A DNA stretch of 64,000 nucleotides, from the NCBI RefSeq assembly GCF_030705305.1, contig NZ_JAUZEE010000001.1, forward strand, positions 558,001 to 622,000, read 5' to 3'. This stretch comes from Leptothrix discophora. Its GTDB lineage: Bacteria > Pseudomonadota > Gammaproteobacteria > Burkholderiales > Burkholderiaceae_C. Shown piece after piece: positions 25,531-39,485 of the stretch; position 1 is the stretch's first letter, and each line of letters starts with the position of its first letter. The notes beneath the pieces were generated by a model. It was not told the DNA's origin. It made no database searches and saw only the letters and a list, made by a program, of their open reading frames with translations. Made by a program: the position numbers and the translations under genes.

Positions 25531-26286
25531 ATGCGCATCCTGGTAGCCAACGACGACGGGTACCTCGCCCCGGGCCTTCAGGCCCTCGCGAGGGTTTGCA
25601 GCGAATTCGGAACGATCGACGTGGTCGCGCCCGAGCAGAACGCGAGCGGCACGTCCAATGCCCTGACGCTGACGCGGCCGCTGTCGGTGCACACGGCGGC
25701 CAACGGCTTCCGATATGTCAACGGCACGCCGTCGGACTGTGTCCACGTGGCGATGACCGGCCTGCTCGAGCACCGGCCCGACCTGGTCGTCTCCGGCATC
25801 AACAACGGCGCCAACATGGGCGACGACACGGTCTATTCAGGCACCGTGGCCGCCGCGATGGAGGGCTACCTCTTCGGTGTGCCGGCGCTGGCCTTCTCGC
25901 TGTCTGAGAAGGGCTGGGGCCACCTGGACGCGGCCGAGGCCGCGATGCGACGGGTGCTGCGCGAGGTGCTGGCCGCCGCCTGGGCCCGCGAGCACTGGCT
26001 GCTCAACGTCAACATCCCCAGCAGCCCCGATGCGGCGGACGCGCCGATCGAGGTGACGCGGCTCGGCAAGCGCCACGCCAGCGAGCCGGTGATCCGCCAG
26101 TTGAGCCCGCGCGGCGAGCCGATCTACTGGATCGGCGCCGCAGGCGATGCGCGCGAGGCCGGCGAGGGCACCGACTTCCATGCGGTCGCCCAGGGCCGCA
26201 TCTCGATCACGCCCCTGCAGGTCGACCTGACCGATCACGCCCGGCTTGGCAGCTGGGCCGGGCGCTGGCGCGGTCCGGCGGCCTGA
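25531..26286 (+). CDS. surE: 5'/3'-nucleotidase SurE
   Basis: SurE is a cytoplasmic nucleotidase and exopolyphosphatase involved in stationary-phase survival. The 251 aa length is typical. The N-terminal [19 protein letters not shown] has the metal-binding Asp8 and Asp9, [21 protein letters not shown] contributes the catalytic Ser, [13 protein letters not shown] follows, and [25 protein letters not shown] carries the metal-binding Asn. The conserved start fixes the ATG at 25531; the open frame upstream is not part of the gene. It begins surE-pcm-nlpD. Confidence 0.97.
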   Translation: MRILVANDDGYLAPGLQALARVCSEFGTIDVVAPEQNASGTSNALTLTRPLSVHTAANGFRYVNGTPSDCVHVAMTGLLEHRPDLVVSGINNGANMGDDTVYSGTVAAAMEGYLFGVPALAFSLSEKGWGHLDAAEAAMRRVLREVLAAAWAREHWLLNVNIPSSPDAADAPIEVTRLGKRHASEPVIRQLSPRGEPIYWIGAAGDAREAGEGTDFHAVAQGRISITPLQVDLTDHARLGSWAGRWRGPAA

Positions 26287-26292
26287 AGCCCC

Positions 26293-27144
26293 ATGAGCGA
26301 GGCCGGCACCCCGCGTCGCAAGCGTTTCCCGCTGTCGCTGGACGACACCCGGCCGGTCACGCGACGGCTGGTCGGATCGCACGCCAACCTGCCGGCATCG
26401 ACGTCGCCGACGGCAGCGAAGCCTTCCCCGGCTCTGCCTCAGGTTCCCGCTGCCCTGCCGGCTGCGGGACACGGCCTTGATTCCGCCAGCTTCCGCTCCC
26501 GCATGGTCGATCGTGTGCGTCTGGACGGCTGCCAGGACGCCGACGTGCTGCGCGTGATGGGCGAGGTGCCGCGCCACCTCTTCGTCGATCCGGCGCTGGT
26601 GTCGCAGGCCTACGAGGACACCAGCCTGCCGATCGGCCTGGGCCAGACCATCTCCAAGCCATCGGTGGTGGCGCGGATGCTCGCGCTGCTGCGGGCCCGT
26701 CCGGGCGGTCCTTCTCTCGGCCGGGTGCTGGAGATCGGCACCGGCTGCGGTTACCAGGCGGCGTTGCTGTGCGGCCTGGCGCGCAACGTCTACTCGATCG
26801 AGCGGCTCAAGGGCCTGCACGACAAGGCGCGCGAGAACCTCGCGCCGATCCGGCCGGCCAACCTTCGCCTGATCTTCGGTGATGGCCGCGTGGGCCATGG
26901 TCCGAACGCGCCCTACGACGGCATCATCTCGGCCGCCGGTGGCCTGGATGTGCCGCAGGCCTGGCGGGACCAGCTCGCGCCCGGCGGCCGTCTGGTCGCG
27001 CCGGTGCAGAGTGCGCCGGGTTCGGCCCAGCAGGTGCTGATCGTGGTTGATCGCATGCCAGACGGTCGCTGGGTCGAGCAACGCCACGAAACGGTCCGTT
27101 TCGTCCCCTTAGAATCCGGCACCCGTGACCACAGGCCGGCGTGA
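26293..27144 (+). CDS. pcm: Protein-L-isoaspartate O-methyltransferase
   Basis: Pcm repairs isoaspartyl residues in ageing proteins using SAM. The catalytic part spans about residues 70-283: VPRHLFVDPALVSQAYEDTSLPIGLGQTISKPSVVARML, then the SAM-binding VLEIGTGCGYQAALL, VYSIERLKGL and DGIISAAGG. At 283 aa it is longer than E. coli Pcm (208 aa) because of a Pro/Ala/Ser-rich N-terminal extension of about 65 residues, seen in other Burkholderiales. It begins 6 nt after surE and is surely co-transcribed with it. Confidence 0.95.
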   Translation: MSEAGTPRRKRFPLSLDDTRPVTRRLVGSHANLPASTSPTAAKPSPALPQVPAALPAAGHGLDSASFRSRMVDRVRLDGCQDADVLRVMGEVPRHLFVDPALVSQAYEDTSLPIGLGQTISKPSVVARMLALLRARPGGPSLGRVLEIGTGCGYQAALLCGLARNVYSIERLKGLHDKARENLAPIRPANLRLIFGDGRVGHGPNAPYDGIISAAGGLDVPQAWRDQLAPGGRLVAPVQSAPGSAQQVLIVVDRMPDGRWVEQRHETVRFVPLESGTRDHRPA

Positions 27145-27180
27145 GATGACCCCGCGCGATGCGCAAGGCGCTCATCCTCG

Positions 27181-28128
27181 ATGACCGGAACTCCTGCCTC
27201 CCCGATGCCCATGACCTTGAAGCCCATCGCTGCCCGTGCAGCGCGTTTTGTCGTGTTCGGTGCCAGCGTGCTGCTGGTGGCCTGTGCCGGTGCCCCGAAG
27301 TCGCAGGCGCCCGTCGAGGATCGCTACACCCAGGCGGTGCGCCAGTCCGGCACCAACCCGGCGCCGGCCCCGGTCGAAGCGCCCAAGCCCCCGCCGGGTG
27401 CCGAGAACGCCGGCAAGCCCGGCTACTACACCGTCCGACCTGGCGACACGCTGATCCGCGTCGGCCTGGAAACCGGCCAGAACTGGCGCGACCTGCAGCG
27501 CTGGAACGGCCTGGACAACCCGGACCGCATCGAGGTCGGCCAGGTGCTGCGGGTGCTGCCGCCGGGACAGGATGCCAGTGCCGCCACGGTGCGTCCGGTG
27601 ACCCCGCCGCGGGTGGCCGACAAGGCTGGCTCCGACAGCAAGTCCCTGCCGCCCGCCGCGGGCACCAGTGCGCCGCTGCCGGCGATCGTTCCCGTGCCGG
27701 TTCCGGTGCCTGTGCCTGCCGCGCCGGCGCCTTCGGGTGCCTCGGCGGCCCAGGGCGACGATGACCTGAACTGGCTGTGGCCGGCCCAGGGTCAGGTGGT
27801 GGCCGCCTTCGACGACAGCCGCAACAAGGGCATCGCGATCGCGGGCCGTGCGGGCGACCCGGTGATCGCCGCTGCCGATGGCCGCGTGGTCTACGCGGGC
27901 TCGGGCCTGCGGGGCTACGGCAACCTGGTCATCATCAAGCACAACGACACCTTCCTGACCGCCTACGCACACAACCAGGCGCTGCTGGTGCGCGAGGACC
28001 AGGCCGTCAAGCGCGGCCAGAAGATCGCCGAGATGGGCTCGACCGATGCCGACCGGGTGCAATTGCACTTCGAGATCCGGCGCCGCGGCAAGCCGGTCGA
28101 TCCGGCCCGCTACCTTCCGAATCGCTGA
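27181..28128 (+). CDS. nlpD: Lipoprotein NlpD with LysM and degenerate LytM domains
   Basis: NlpD activates the amidase AmiC during septum splitting. The 315 aa product has a lipobox (VLLVACAG, Cys near residue 36), a LysM peptidoglycan-binding domain (YYTVRPGDTLIRVGLETGQNWRDLQRWNGL), a Pro/Val linker and a C-terminal LytM/M23 domain. The catalytic metal ligands are missing: NKGIAIAG stands where enzymes have H-x3-D, while the later YAHNQ and LHFEIRRRGKPVDP remain. It is therefore an activator, not an enzyme. In-frame ATGs at 27205 and 27211 give a shorter leader and may be the true start. rpoS, the classical downstream neighbour, is absent. Confidence 0.93.
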   Translation: MTGTPASPMPMTLKPIAARAARFVVFGASVLLVACAGAPKSQAPVEDRYTQAVRQSGTNPAPAPVEAPKPPPGAENAGKPGYYTVRPGDTLIRVGLETGQNWRDLQRWNGLDNPDRIEVGQVLRVLPPGQDASAATVRPVTPPRVADKAGSDSKSLPPAAGTSAPLPAIVPVPVPVPVPAAPAPSGASAAQGDDDLNWLWPAQGQVVAAFDDSRNKGIAIAGRAGDPVIAAADGRVVYAGSGLRGYGNLVIIKHNDTFLTAYAHNQALLVREDQAVKRGQKIAEMGSTDADRVQLHFEIRRRGKPVDPARYLPNR

Positions 28129-28187
28129 TATCCACCCGCCTGCAGCAGCGCCCGCCGTGCACTGCGCGGGCTTAGCCAGGCTGAGTC

Positions 28188-29654
28188 ATGACTGCTGCGG
28201 ACGAATGGTTGCTGGTCGACGCGCTCGACCTTGAAGCGCAGGGCGTCGCCCGCAACGCCGAAGGCAAGGTCGTCTTCATCGAAGGTGCCTTGCCGGGTGA
28301 ACGGGTCCGCGCCCACACCAACCGGCGCAAGAACAACTGGGAGCAGGCCACGCTGGTCGAGATCGGCCGCGAGAGCCCGCAGCGTGTGCGCCCCGGCTGC
28401 CCGCATTTCGGACTGCATGCCGGCGCCTGCGGCGGCTGCAAGATGCAGCACTTCCACGCGGCGGCCCAGGTGGCCGTCAAGCAGCGGGTGCTGGAGGACA
28501 ACCTCTGGCACCTCGGCAAGGTCCGCACCGAACGCCTGCTGCGGCCGGTCGAGGGCCCGACCTGGGGCTACCGCTACCGCGCCCGCCTGTCGGTGCGCCA
28601 CGTCGTGAAGAAGGGCGTCGTGCTGGTCGGCTTCCACGAGCGCAAGTCGCGCTACGTGGCCGACATGCAGAGTTGCGCCGTGCTGCCGCCACACGTCAGC
28701 GCCATGCTGATGCCACTGCGCGAGCTGATCGCGTCGATGGAGGCGCGTGACCGCCTGCCGCAGATCGAGCTGGCGGTCGGCGAGTCACCGGCAGGCCTGG
28801 TGACCGCGCTGGTGCTGCGTCACCTCGAACCGTTGAGCGTTGCCGACGCGGCCCGTCTGAAGACCTTCGGGGCCGAACACGGCGTGCAGTGGTGGCTGCA
28901 GCCCAAGGGCCCGGAAACGGTCCATCGCCTCGATCCGGACGACGGCCCCGAGCTGGCCTACGGCTTGCCGGAATTCGGCCTGACGATGCCCTTCAAGCCG
29001 ACCGACTTCACCCAGGTCAACCACCACATCAACCGTGTGCTGGTGGTCAAGGCCCTCGGACTGCTGGGCGTGCAACCGCAGGAGCGCGTGATCGACTGGT
29101 TCTGCGGCCTGGGCAACTTCACGCTGGCCCTGGCCACGCAGGCGCGCGAGGTGCTGGGCATCGAGGGCAGCGAGACGCTGGTCGCCCGATCGCGCGAGAA
29201 CGCCACGCGCAACGGCCTGGCCGCGCGCACGCGCTTCGCGGCCCGCAACCTGTTCGAGATGGCCGCGCCCGACCTCGCGGCCTACGGCAGCGCCGAGCGC
29301 TGGCTGATCGACCCGCCGCGCGAAGGCGCCTTCGCGCTGGTCCGTGCGCTGGCTGCCGCGCGCCAGCAGCCCATCGACGGCTACGAGCCGCCGCAACGCA
29401 TCGTCTACGTCAGCTGCAACCCGGCGACGCTGGCCCGCGACGCCGGCCTGCTGGTGCATCAGGCCGGCTACCGCAGCCTGGCAGCGGGCGCGGTGAACAT
29501 GTTCCCGCACACGGCGCACGTCGAGTCGATCGCGGTGTTCGAGCGCATCGACGGCTGGACGCTGCCGCCCGAGGCGGCGTCGCCTGCCGATGCCTCGCCG
29601 GACGTGGTCGGATCGGTCGGCGATGGCGCCGCGCAAGCGGGCGACCTGGCCTGA
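28188..29654 (+). CDS. rlmD: 23S rRNA (uracil1939-C5)-methyltransferase RlmD
   Basis: RlmD methylates U1939 of 23S rRNA with SAM. The 488 aa protein has an N-terminal TRAM domain ([27 protein letters not shown]), an iron-sulfur motif with spaced cysteines ([19 protein letters not shown] and a later CAVLPP), the SAM-binding [16 protein letters not shown] and the catalytic [16 protein letters not shown] with the nucleophilic Cys. It occupies the place where rpoS usually follows nlpD. Its stop codon directly abuts that of the convergent glnD. Confidence 0.95.
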   Translation: MTAADEWLLVDALDLEAQGVARNAEGKVVFIEGALPGERVRAHTNRRKNNWEQATLVEIGRESPQRVRPGCPHFGLHAGACGGCKMQHFHAAAQVAVKQRVLEDNLWHLGKVRTERLLRPVEGPTWGYRYRARLSVRHVVKKGVVLVGFHERKSRYVADMQSCAVLPPHVSAMLMPLRELIASMEARDRLPQIELAVGESPAGLVTALVLRHLEPLSVADAARLKTFGAEHGVQWWLQPKGPETVHRLDPDDGPELAYGLPEFGLTMPFKPTDFTQVNHHINRVLVVKALGLLGVQPQERVIDWFCGLGNFTLALATQAREVLGIEGSETLVARSRENATRNGLAARTRFAARNLFEMAAPDLAAYGSAERWLIDPPREGAFALVRALAAARQQPIDGYEPPQRIVYVSCNPATLARDAGLLVHQAGYRSLAAGAVNMFPHTAHVESIAVFERIDGWTLPPEAASPADASPDVVGSVGDGAAQAGDLA

Positions 29655-29663
29655 TCAGGCCAG
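29646..29663. repeat. Perfect 18-bp palindrome across two abutting stop codons
   Basis: CTGGCCTGATCAGGCCAG is its own reverse complement. It contains the last codons and TGA stops of both rlmD and glnD, with no base between the two stops. No other terminator is visible between these genes. Confidence 0.9.
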
Positions 29664-32285
29664 CGCGGACAGCAGCTCGGTCTCGAACTCGATCTGGCTG
29701 CGGTTGTGCTGAAGCGCGGCACCGTCGACCAGGAAGGTGTCCTCGACCCGCTCGCCCAGCGTGCTGATCTTGGCCAGCTGCAGGTTGATGCGGTGCTGCG
29801 CCAGCACCCGGGCGATGCGGTAGAGCAGGCCCGAGCGATCGCTGGCCGACACCGACAGCAGCCAGCGCTGCGCCTTTTCGTCCGGCCGCAGTTGCACGCG
29901 CGGCGCGACCGGAAAGGACTTGACCCGCCGAGACAGCCTGCTGATGCCAGGTTCAGGCAGCGGCTGTTCGCTCGACAGCGCCAGCACCAGCTGGGTCTCG
30001 ACCATCACGATCAGGTCGCGGTAGGCCTGGTCGATGTAGGGCGTGATGACCTGGAAGGTGTCCAGTGCATAGCCGGCCCGCGTCGTGTGCACGCGGGCGT
30101 CCAGGATGCTGAACTGGCCGCTGTCGAAGTAGCCGCAGATGCGCGCGAACAGGTCCGGCCGGTCGGGTGCGTAGACCATCACCTGCAGGCCCTCGCCGAC
30201 CGGTGACAGGCGGGCGCTGACGACCGGCTTGTCGGTGTCGACGCGCTTCTTGAGCGAGCGTGCATGCCAGGCGATCTCGCCGCTGTCGTGGCGGGCGAAA
30301 TAGCTCAGGTCCAGCGTCTGCCACAGCGCCTCCTGCGAGCCGGGCAGCATCGAGTGGAGCGCCAGCATCTGGCGGGCCTCCTGCTTGCGCATCTCGATGT
30401 CGGCGGCGTTGTTGGGCTGCGCACCGCCGAGCGCCCGCAGCGTCGAGCGGTAGAGGTCCTCCAGCAGCTTGCCCTTCCAGGCGTTCCAGACCTTGGGGCT
30501 GGTGCCACGGATGTCGGAGACCGTCAGCAGGTAGAGGCCGGTCAGGCGACGCGGGTCGCGCACGCGCTCGGCGAAGGCCTGGATGACCTCCGGATCGGAC
30601 AGGTCCTCCTTCTGCGCCACGCGCGACATGGTCAGGTGTTCCTGCACCAGGAACTCGATGAGCTTCGCGTCGTCGCGATCGATGGCGTGGTCGCGGCAGA
30701 AGCGCCGCACCTCGACCGCGCCCAGGTCGGAGTGGTCCCCGCCACGGCCCTTGGCGACGTCGTGGAACAGCGCCGCGACGAACAGCACCCAGGGCCGGTC
30801 CCAGTGCGCCGCCAGCTGCGAGCAGAAGGGGTACTCGTGGGTGTGCTCCGGGATGAAGAAGCGCCGCACGTTGCGCAGCACCATCAGGATGTGCTGGTCC
30901 ACCGTGTAGACGTGGAACAGGTCGTGCTGCATCTGGCCGACGATGCGACGGAAGACCCACAGGTAGCGGCCCAGCACCGAGGTGTTGTTCATCAGGCGCA
31001 GCGCATGGGTCTGGCCGCGCGGCTGCTGAAGGATCTCCATGAACAACCGGCGGTTCTCGGGGTCGGCGCGGAACTTCGCGTCCATCAGCTCGCGGGCGTT
31101 GTACAGCGCCCGCAGCGTGCGCACCGACAGGCCCTTGATGCCCACCGTCTGCTGGAAGGTCAGGAAGGTCTCGAGGATGGCGTGCGGGTCCTTCTCGTAG
31201 AGATCGTCGCTGGCCACCTCGACCATGCCGCCACGGTCGAAGAACTTCTCGTTGATCGGCCGCATCGCGGCATCCTGCAGGCCGTTGACGCGCTCCTCGA
31301 TGTTGAGCATCAGGATCTGGTTGAGCTGCACCACCGCCTTGGCGGCCCAGTAGTAGCGCCGCATCAGCGCCTCGCTGGCGCGGCGTTCGGCGGTCGAGGT
31401 GTAGCCGAAGCTCTCGGCGACGGCGGTCTGCAGGTCGAAGACCAGGCGGTCCTCGCGTCGCTTCGCGACCATGTGCAGGCGGGCGCGGATCAGGCGCAGC
31501 AGGCCTTCGTTGCGCTGCAGCTGGCGGGCCTCGAAGCGCGTGATCAGGCCCTTGTTGGCCATCTCGGTCCAGCTGCTGCCCAGGCCGGCCGCGCAGGCCA
31601 CCCAGCGCAGCACCTGCAGGTCACGCAGGCCGCCGGGACTTTCCTTGCAGTTCGGTTCGAGCGAGTAGGGCGTGTCCTCGTACTTGGTGTGGCGCTGGCG
31701 CATCTCCAGCGTCTTGGCGACAAGGAATTCGGCCGGGTCCAGGACCTCGCGGCTGCGGCGCCGGAACTGCTCGAACAGCCGCTTGCTGCCACACAGGAAG
31801 CGGCATTCGAGCATCGCCGTCTGGGTCGTGACGTCGGCCAGCGCCTCGGCCACGCATTCGTCGACGGTGCGCACGCTCGAGCCGATCTCCAGCCCGATGT
31901 CCCAGCAGGCGGTGACGAAGGCCTCGACCCTGGCGCGCTCGTCGCCGACCGGCGAGGACGCATCGGCCGGTGACAGCCCGTGCGGCATCAGCAGCAGCAC
32001 GTCGACATCGGAATAGGGGTAGAGCTCGCCACGCCCGTAGCCACCGACGGCCACCAGGGCCGCGCCCTTGGGCAGCGTGGACTGATCCCACAGCTGCACC
32101 AGCACGTCGTCGATGTGTTCGGCCAGAAGGCGAACCAGCCGGGCGGCACCCGGCACGTTGGGTCGACCCTGCTTGAACTGGTCGATCAGGGACTGGCGGC
32201 CCTCGCGCACCAGGCGGCGCAGTTCGGGCAAGGGCAGGGCCGGGCGGGGGGCCGCGGCCGGTTCATTCACGACGGCGGCGTCCAT
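29655..32285 (-). CDS. glnD: [Protein-PII] uridylyltransferase/uridylyl-removing enzyme
   Basis: GlnD senses glutamine and adds or removes UMP on PII proteins, controlling nitrogen assimilation. The 876 aa protein has the nucleotidyltransferase domain ([23 protein letters not shown] with GG and DxD), an HD hydrolase domain ([21 protein letters not shown]) that removes UMP, and two C-terminal ACT domains ([20 protein letters not shown] and [20 protein letters not shown]) that bind glutamine. It lies 21 nt downstream of map on the same strand, as in E. coli, so they form an operon. Confidence 0.97.
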   Translation of the reverse strand: MDAAVVNEPAAAPRPALPLPELRRLVREGRQSLIDQFKQGRPNVPGAARLVRLLAEHIDDVLVQLWDQSTLPKGAALVAVGGYGRGELYPYSDVDVLLLMPHGLSPADASSPVGDERARVEAFVTACWDIGLEIGSSVRTVDECVAEALADVTTQTAMLECRFLCGSKRLFEQFRRRSREVLDPAEFLVAKTLEMRQRHTKYEDTPYSLEPNCKESPGGLRDLQVLRWVACAAGLGSSWTEMANKGLITRFEARQLQRNEGLLRLIRARLHMVAKRREDRLVFDLQTAVAESFGYTSTAERRASEALMRRYYWAAKAVVQLNQILMLNIEERVNGLQDAAMRPINEKFFDRGGMVEVASDDLYEKDPHAILETFLTFQQTVGIKGLSVRTLRALYNARELMDAKFRADPENRRLFMEILQQPRGQTHALRLMNNTSVLGRYLWVFRRIVGQMQHDLFHVYTVDQHILMVLRNVRRFFIPEHTHEYPFCSQLAAHWDRPWVLFVAALFHDVAKGRGGDHSDLGAVEVRRFCRDHAIDRDDAKLIEFLVQEHLTMSRVAQKEDLSDPEVIQAFAERVRDPRRLTGLYLLTVSDIRGTSPKVWNAWKGKLLEDLYRSTLRALGGAQPNNAADIEMRKQEARQMLALHSMLPGSQEALWQTLDLSYFARHDSGEIAWHARSLKKRVDTDKPVVSARLSPVGEGLQVMVYAPDRPDLFARICGYFDSGQFSILDARVHTTRAGYALDTFQVITPYIDQAYRDLIVMVETQLVLALSSEQPLPEPGISRLSRRVKSFPVAPRVQLRPDEKAQRWLLSVSASDRSGLLYRIARVLAQHRINLQLAKISTLGERVEDTFLVDGAALQHNRSQIEFETELLSALA

Positions 32286-32306
32286 CCGGTGTCCGATCGG
32301 CGTGCG

Positions 32307-33146
32307 TCAGGTGGCGGCCGGCGCCGGAGCCGTCGCGGTCGCGCCGGCGGTCACGAAGGCCGGGATGGGCGGGCTGCCGGCCGACACCGTCAGCACCTCG
32401 TAGCCGGTCTCGGTCACGACGATGGTGTGTTCCCATTGGGCCGACAAGGAGCGGTCGCGCGTGACGATGGTCCAGCCGTCGCCGGCCTCGCGGATGTCGC
32501 GCTTGCCGGCGTTGACCATCGGCTCGATCGTGAAGACCATGCCGGGCACCAGCTTGTCGAGCGTGCCCGGCCGGCCGTAGTGCAGCACCTGCGGTTCCTC
32601 GTGGAACTTCTGGCCGATGCCGTGGCCGCAGAACTCGCGCACCACGCTCAGGCCCTGGTTCTCGACAAAGGTCTGGATGGCATGGCCGATGTCGCCGAGC
32701 GTGACGCCGGGACGGACCTTCTGGATGCCCTTCCACATCGCCTCGTAGGTCAGCTGGCACAGCCGCTTCGAGGCGATCGAGCCCTCGCCGATGATGAACA
32801 TGCGGCTGGTGTCGCCGTGCCAGCCGTCCTTGATGACGGTGACGTCGATGTTGACGATGTCGCCGTTCTTCAGCGGCTTGTCGTTCGGGATGCCGTGGCA
32901 GACCTGGTGGTTGATCGAGGTGCAGATCGACTTCGGGTAGGGCGTGTAACCCGGCGGCGTGTAGTTCAGCGGCGCCGGGATGGCCTTCTGGACGTTCACG
33001 ATGTGGTCGTGCGCCAGCTTGTCCAACTCGTTGGTGGTGATGCCGGCACGCACGTGCGGCGTCAGCATGTCCAGCACCTCGGAGGCGAGGCGCCCGGCCA
33101 CGCGCATCGCCTCGATGTCGGCGGCGGTCTTGATGGTGATCGTCAT
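32307..33146 (-). CDS. map: Methionine aminopeptidase type I
   Basis: Map removes the initiator Met from nascent proteins. The 279 aa product has the metal ligands in context: GDIVNIDVTVIKDGWHGDTSRMF (two Asp), EFCGHGIGQKFHEEPQVLHYG (His), FTIEPMVN (Glu) and EHTIVVTETGYEVLT (Glu). A tail of about 20 Ala/Thr/Pro residues extends past the normal end. ATG is at 33146; an AT-rich AATAAT-containing hexamer 14 nt upstream on the minus strand is a probable -10. It is divergent from the oxidoreductase gene, where rpsB is found in many proteobacteria. Confidence 0.96.
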   Translation of the reverse strand: MTITIKTAADIEAMRVAGRLASEVLDMLTPHVRAGITTNELDKLAHDHIVNVQKAIPAPLNYTPPGYTPYPKSICTSINHQVCHGIPNDKPLKNGDIVNIDVTVIKDGWHGDTSRMFIIGEGSIASKRLCQLTYEAMWKGIQKVRPGVTLGDIGHAIQTFVENQGLSVVREFCGHGIGQKFHEEPQVLHYGRPGTLDKLVPGMVFTIEPMVNAGKRDIREAGDGWTIVTRDRSLSAQWEHTIVVTETGYEVLTVSAGSPPIPAFVTAGATATAPAPAAT

Positions 33147-33220
33147 AAGCCTGGAATTATTGCATCGGCCCTCGTCCGCGGTCGCGGTGCGGATGAGCGT
33201 CAGAGGCCCGCGAAGGCCGG

Positions 33221-33226
33221 GAGAAT
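33221..33226 (+). promoter_or_regulatory. -10-like hexamer before the FAD oxidoreductase gene
   Basis: GAGAAT ends 6 nt before the ATG at 33233. The downstream GGGG is too close for a normal ribosome-binding site, so a leaderless transcript is possible. Confidence 0.3.
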
Positions 33227-33232
33227 GGGGCC

Positions 33233-34489
33233 ATGACGCAGACCGGAAGCCCCCTCGACATCAACCTGGACGACGACCCGCAGGCCACCGGCCCGACGTC
33301 CGAGGGCAGCCCGTCCATCGCCTACATCGACCAGGTCGACTGCGTGGTGGTCGGTGCCGGCGTGATCGGCCTGGCGATCGCCCGCTCGCTCGCCCGCAGC
33401 GGCCGCGAGGTCGTGCTGATCGAGGCCGCCGCCACCTGGGGCAGCGCGACCAGCTCGCGCAGCAGCGAGGTGGTGCACGCCGGCATCTACCACCCCGCCG
33501 GCTCGCTCAAGGCCCGGCTGTGCGTGCGGGGCCGGCACCTGCTGAGCGCCTGGTGCGCGGACCACGGCGTGCCGATGCAGCGTTGCGGCAAGCTGATCGT
33601 GGCCACCTCCGAGGCGCAGCTGCCCGAGCTGCAGCGCCTGCTCGACCAGTCGCGCGCCAATGGCCTGCACGACCGCGAGGCGCTCGAACACCTGACCGCC
33701 GCGCAGGCCCGTGCGGTCGAGCCGGCGCTGGCGTGCGTCGGCGCGCTGTGGTCACCCGCCACCGGGATCATCGACAGCCACGCGCTGATGACCTCGCTGC
33801 TGGGCGATGCGGAAGCCGCCGGCGCGGTGCTCGCGCTCGGCTCGCCGCTGCGCCAGGCCGAACGGTTCGAGCAGCACTGGCTGCTGCGGGTAGGCTCGCT
33901 CGATGAGGACGTCGGCCAGTCGCCCAGCTGGCTGCGCTGCCGCGAGCTGGTCAACGCGGCCGGGCTGTGGGCGCCGCAGCTGTCGCGCCGGATCGGGCCG
34001 CGCCCGGCCTCGGCGCCCGCGCTGCCGGGCCTGCACCTGTGCAAGGGCAACTACTTCAGCCTGGCGGTGCGCTCTCCCTTTGACCGCCTGATCTACCCGG
34101 TGCCCGAGGCCGACGGCCTGGGCGTGCACCTGACGCTGGACCTGGGCGGGCAGGCGCGCTTCGGGCCGGACGTCGAGTGGCTGGACAACATCGCCGACCC
34201 GGCCGAGATCGACTACCAGGTCCATCCGGGCCGCGTGGCCGGTCTGGCCGAGTCGATCCGGCGCTACTGGCCCGGCCTGCCGGACGACGCGCTGCGGCCC
34301 GACTACGCCGGCGTGCGGCCCAAGCTGGCCGGACCGGGCCAGCCGGCGGGCGACTTCCGCATCGACGGGCCAGCGCAGCACGGCATGCCGGGCCTGGTCG
34401 AGCTGTTCGGCATCGAGTCGCCCGGCCTGACGGCCAGTCTGGCGATTGCCGAACACGTCGCCGACTTGCTGGACGCCGGCCTCACCTAA
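33233..34489 (+). CDS. FAD-dependent oxidoreductase (L-2-hydroxyglutarate dehydrogenase-like)
   Basis: A 418 aa DAO-superfamily flavoprotein. The FAD-binding Rossmann motif is [20 protein letters not shown] with the acidic VVLIEAA end, then [29 protein letters not shown], which is characteristic of the LhgO/L2HGDH group. The middle has [17 protein letters not shown] and the C-terminal part YAGVRPKL and [21 protein letters not shown]-2-hydroxyglutarate is the likely substrate by family, but other 2-hydroxyacids or amines are possible. The first 35 residues are an acidic extension. Its TAA stop is shared with a -10-like element. Confidence 0.85.
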   Translation: MTQTGSPLDINLDDDPQATGPTSEGSPSIAYIDQVDCVVVGAGVIGLAIARSLARSGREVVLIEAAATWGSATSSRSSEVVHAGIYHPAGSLKARLCVRGRHLLSAWCADHGVPMQRCGKLIVATSEAQLPELQRLLDQSRANGLHDREALEHLTAAQARAVEPALACVGALWSPATGIIDSHALMTSLLGDAEAAGAVLALGSPLRQAERFEQHWLLRVGSLDEDVGQSPSWLRCRELVNAAGLWAPQLSRRIGPRPASAPALPGLHLCKGNYFSLAVRSPFDRLIYPVPEADGLGVHLTLDLGGQARFGPDVEWLDNIADPAEIDYQVHPGRVAGLAESIRRYWPGLPDDALRPDYAGVRPKLAGPGQPAGDFRIDGPAQHGMPGLVELFGIESPGLTASLAIAEHVADLLDAGLT

Positions 34490-34492
34490 AAT
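34487..34492 (+). promoter_or_regulatory. -10-like hexamer of purL overlapping a stop codon
   Basis: TAAAAT includes the TAA stop of the upstream oxidoreductase gene. A transcript from here would have a leader of about 100 nt with a terminator-like hairpin before purL. Confidence 0.45.
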
Positions 34493-34503
34493 CCGCGCCG
34501 CCG

Positions 34504-34535
34504 CAGCCGGGCCTTTCCCGGCTGTCTGTCTTTTT
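34504..34535 (+). terminator. Terminator or attenuator in the purL leader
   Basis: CAGCCGGG and CCCGGCTG form an 8-bp stem with a 5-nt loop, followed by a T-rich tail (TCTGTCTTTTT). It can end oxidoreductase transcription. Because a -10 lies just upstream, it may also attenuate purL. No purine riboswitch signature was recognised. Confidence 0.65.
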
Positions 34536-34592
34536 GTGCCCCGGCGAGCCCGGCCAAAGCCCTGGCCCGGTCGCCCCAGCCTAGCGGGACCC

Positions 34593-38654
<4,062 letters not shown>

Positions 38655-38686
38655 ACGGTCGGCCCAAAGGCGCTTGCGCCATGAAC

Positions 38687-38712
38687 AAGGCCGGTCTTGG
38701 ACCGGCCTTTTC
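38687..38712 (+). terminator. Intrinsic terminator of purL
   Basis: A 9-bp stem (AAGGCCGGT and ACCGGCCTT) with a 5-nt loop and short T tract lies 33 nt after the purL stop. Confidence 0.9.
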
Positions 38713-38730
38713 TGTTGCTGCAGGCAACGT

Positions 38731-39369
38731 TCAGGCCGTCAGCCGACGCCCCAGGATGGCCGCGCGCAGCATCGCGGCGACCGCCGGCGCGTCATCGGGC
38801 AGGGCGGCAACCCTGTCCTGCTCGATGGCCAGCAGGATCCACTCGGACAGCATGCCGATCAGCGCGGCGGCCTCGGGCGCCGGCAGCGTCACGCCCTGTG
38901 TGGCGGCGCTGTGCTGGATCGCCTCGGCCAGCGCGTCGAGGTTGGCCCGCCGTGCCCGCAGGCCCTCGGGGCCCAGCGACAGCACCTCCATGAACAGCGC
39001 GCGCATCAGCAGCGGCCGCGTCGCCAGGTGCGTGAGGTAGCGCCGCACCGCGCGTTCGACCTGCTCGGACCAGCTCAGGCCCTCGGCATCGTCCAGGCCG
39101 AGCTGGCGGCGACTGGCTTCGCTGGCGCTCTCGTAGAGCGCGATCATGCAGGCCTGCTTGTCCTCGAAATGCTCGTAGAACGTGCGCTTGGAGACATGCG
39201 CCGCCGCCGCGATGTCGGCGATCGTTGTCTGCGCATAGCCCTGCCGCGCGACGCAGACCGCGAGCGCATCCAGCAACCGGCGCGGGTGGTGGCGCCGGCT
39301 GTGGATCGAATCGGCGCGTGAGCCGAACGCCGGCATGCTGGCCGGCTTGGCGTCGATGACAGTGTTCAT
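38731..39369 (-). CDS. TetR/AcrR-family transcriptional regulator
   Basis: A 212 aa repressor-type protein. The N-terminal HTH reads RRLLDALAVCVARQGYAQTTIADIAAAAHVSKRTFYEHFEDKQAC, a clear TetR DNA-binding domain near residues 30-75. The C-terminal ligand domain has ERAVRRYLTHLATRPLLMRALFMEVLSLGPEGL and resembles other TetR_C domains but gives no ligand. There is no adjacent efflux or catabolic gene, so the target is unknown. The ATG at 39369 (MNTVIDAKPAS) is chosen over an upstream in-frame start at 39402. Confidence 0.88.
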   Translation of the reverse strand: MNTVIDAKPASMPAFGSRADSIHSRRHHPRRLLDALAVCVARQGYAQTTIADIAAAAHVSKRTFYEHFEDKQACMIALYESASEASRRQLGLDDAEGLSWSEQVERAVRRYLTHLATRPLLMRALFMEVLSLGPEGLRARRANLDALAEAIQHSAATQGVTLPAPEAAALIGMLSEWILLAIEQDRVAALPDDAPAVAAMLRAAILGRRLTA

Positions 39370-39413
39370 GAGCGAGCCCCCTTCAACGATCGTAGCGAGC
39401 ACGCCGTGACATC

Positions 39414-39469
39414 ACCACCCGCGAGCACGGGTGGTCACAACCGCATCGGGGTGTTGCACCTCGATGCGG
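39414..39469. repeat. Two adjacent hairpins between the TetR gene and the pseudouridine synthase gene
   Basis: ACCACCCG/CGGGTGGT (39414-39435) and a longer stem starting CCGCATCGG (39441-39469, 13 pairs with a 3-nt loop) lie one after the other. Neither has a T tract on the minus strand. They may end the pseudouridine synthase transcript or protect its 3' end, and the first could also be an operator near the TetR start. Confidence 0.5.
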
Positions 39470-39485
39470 GCGCGGTGGCTCCGGA

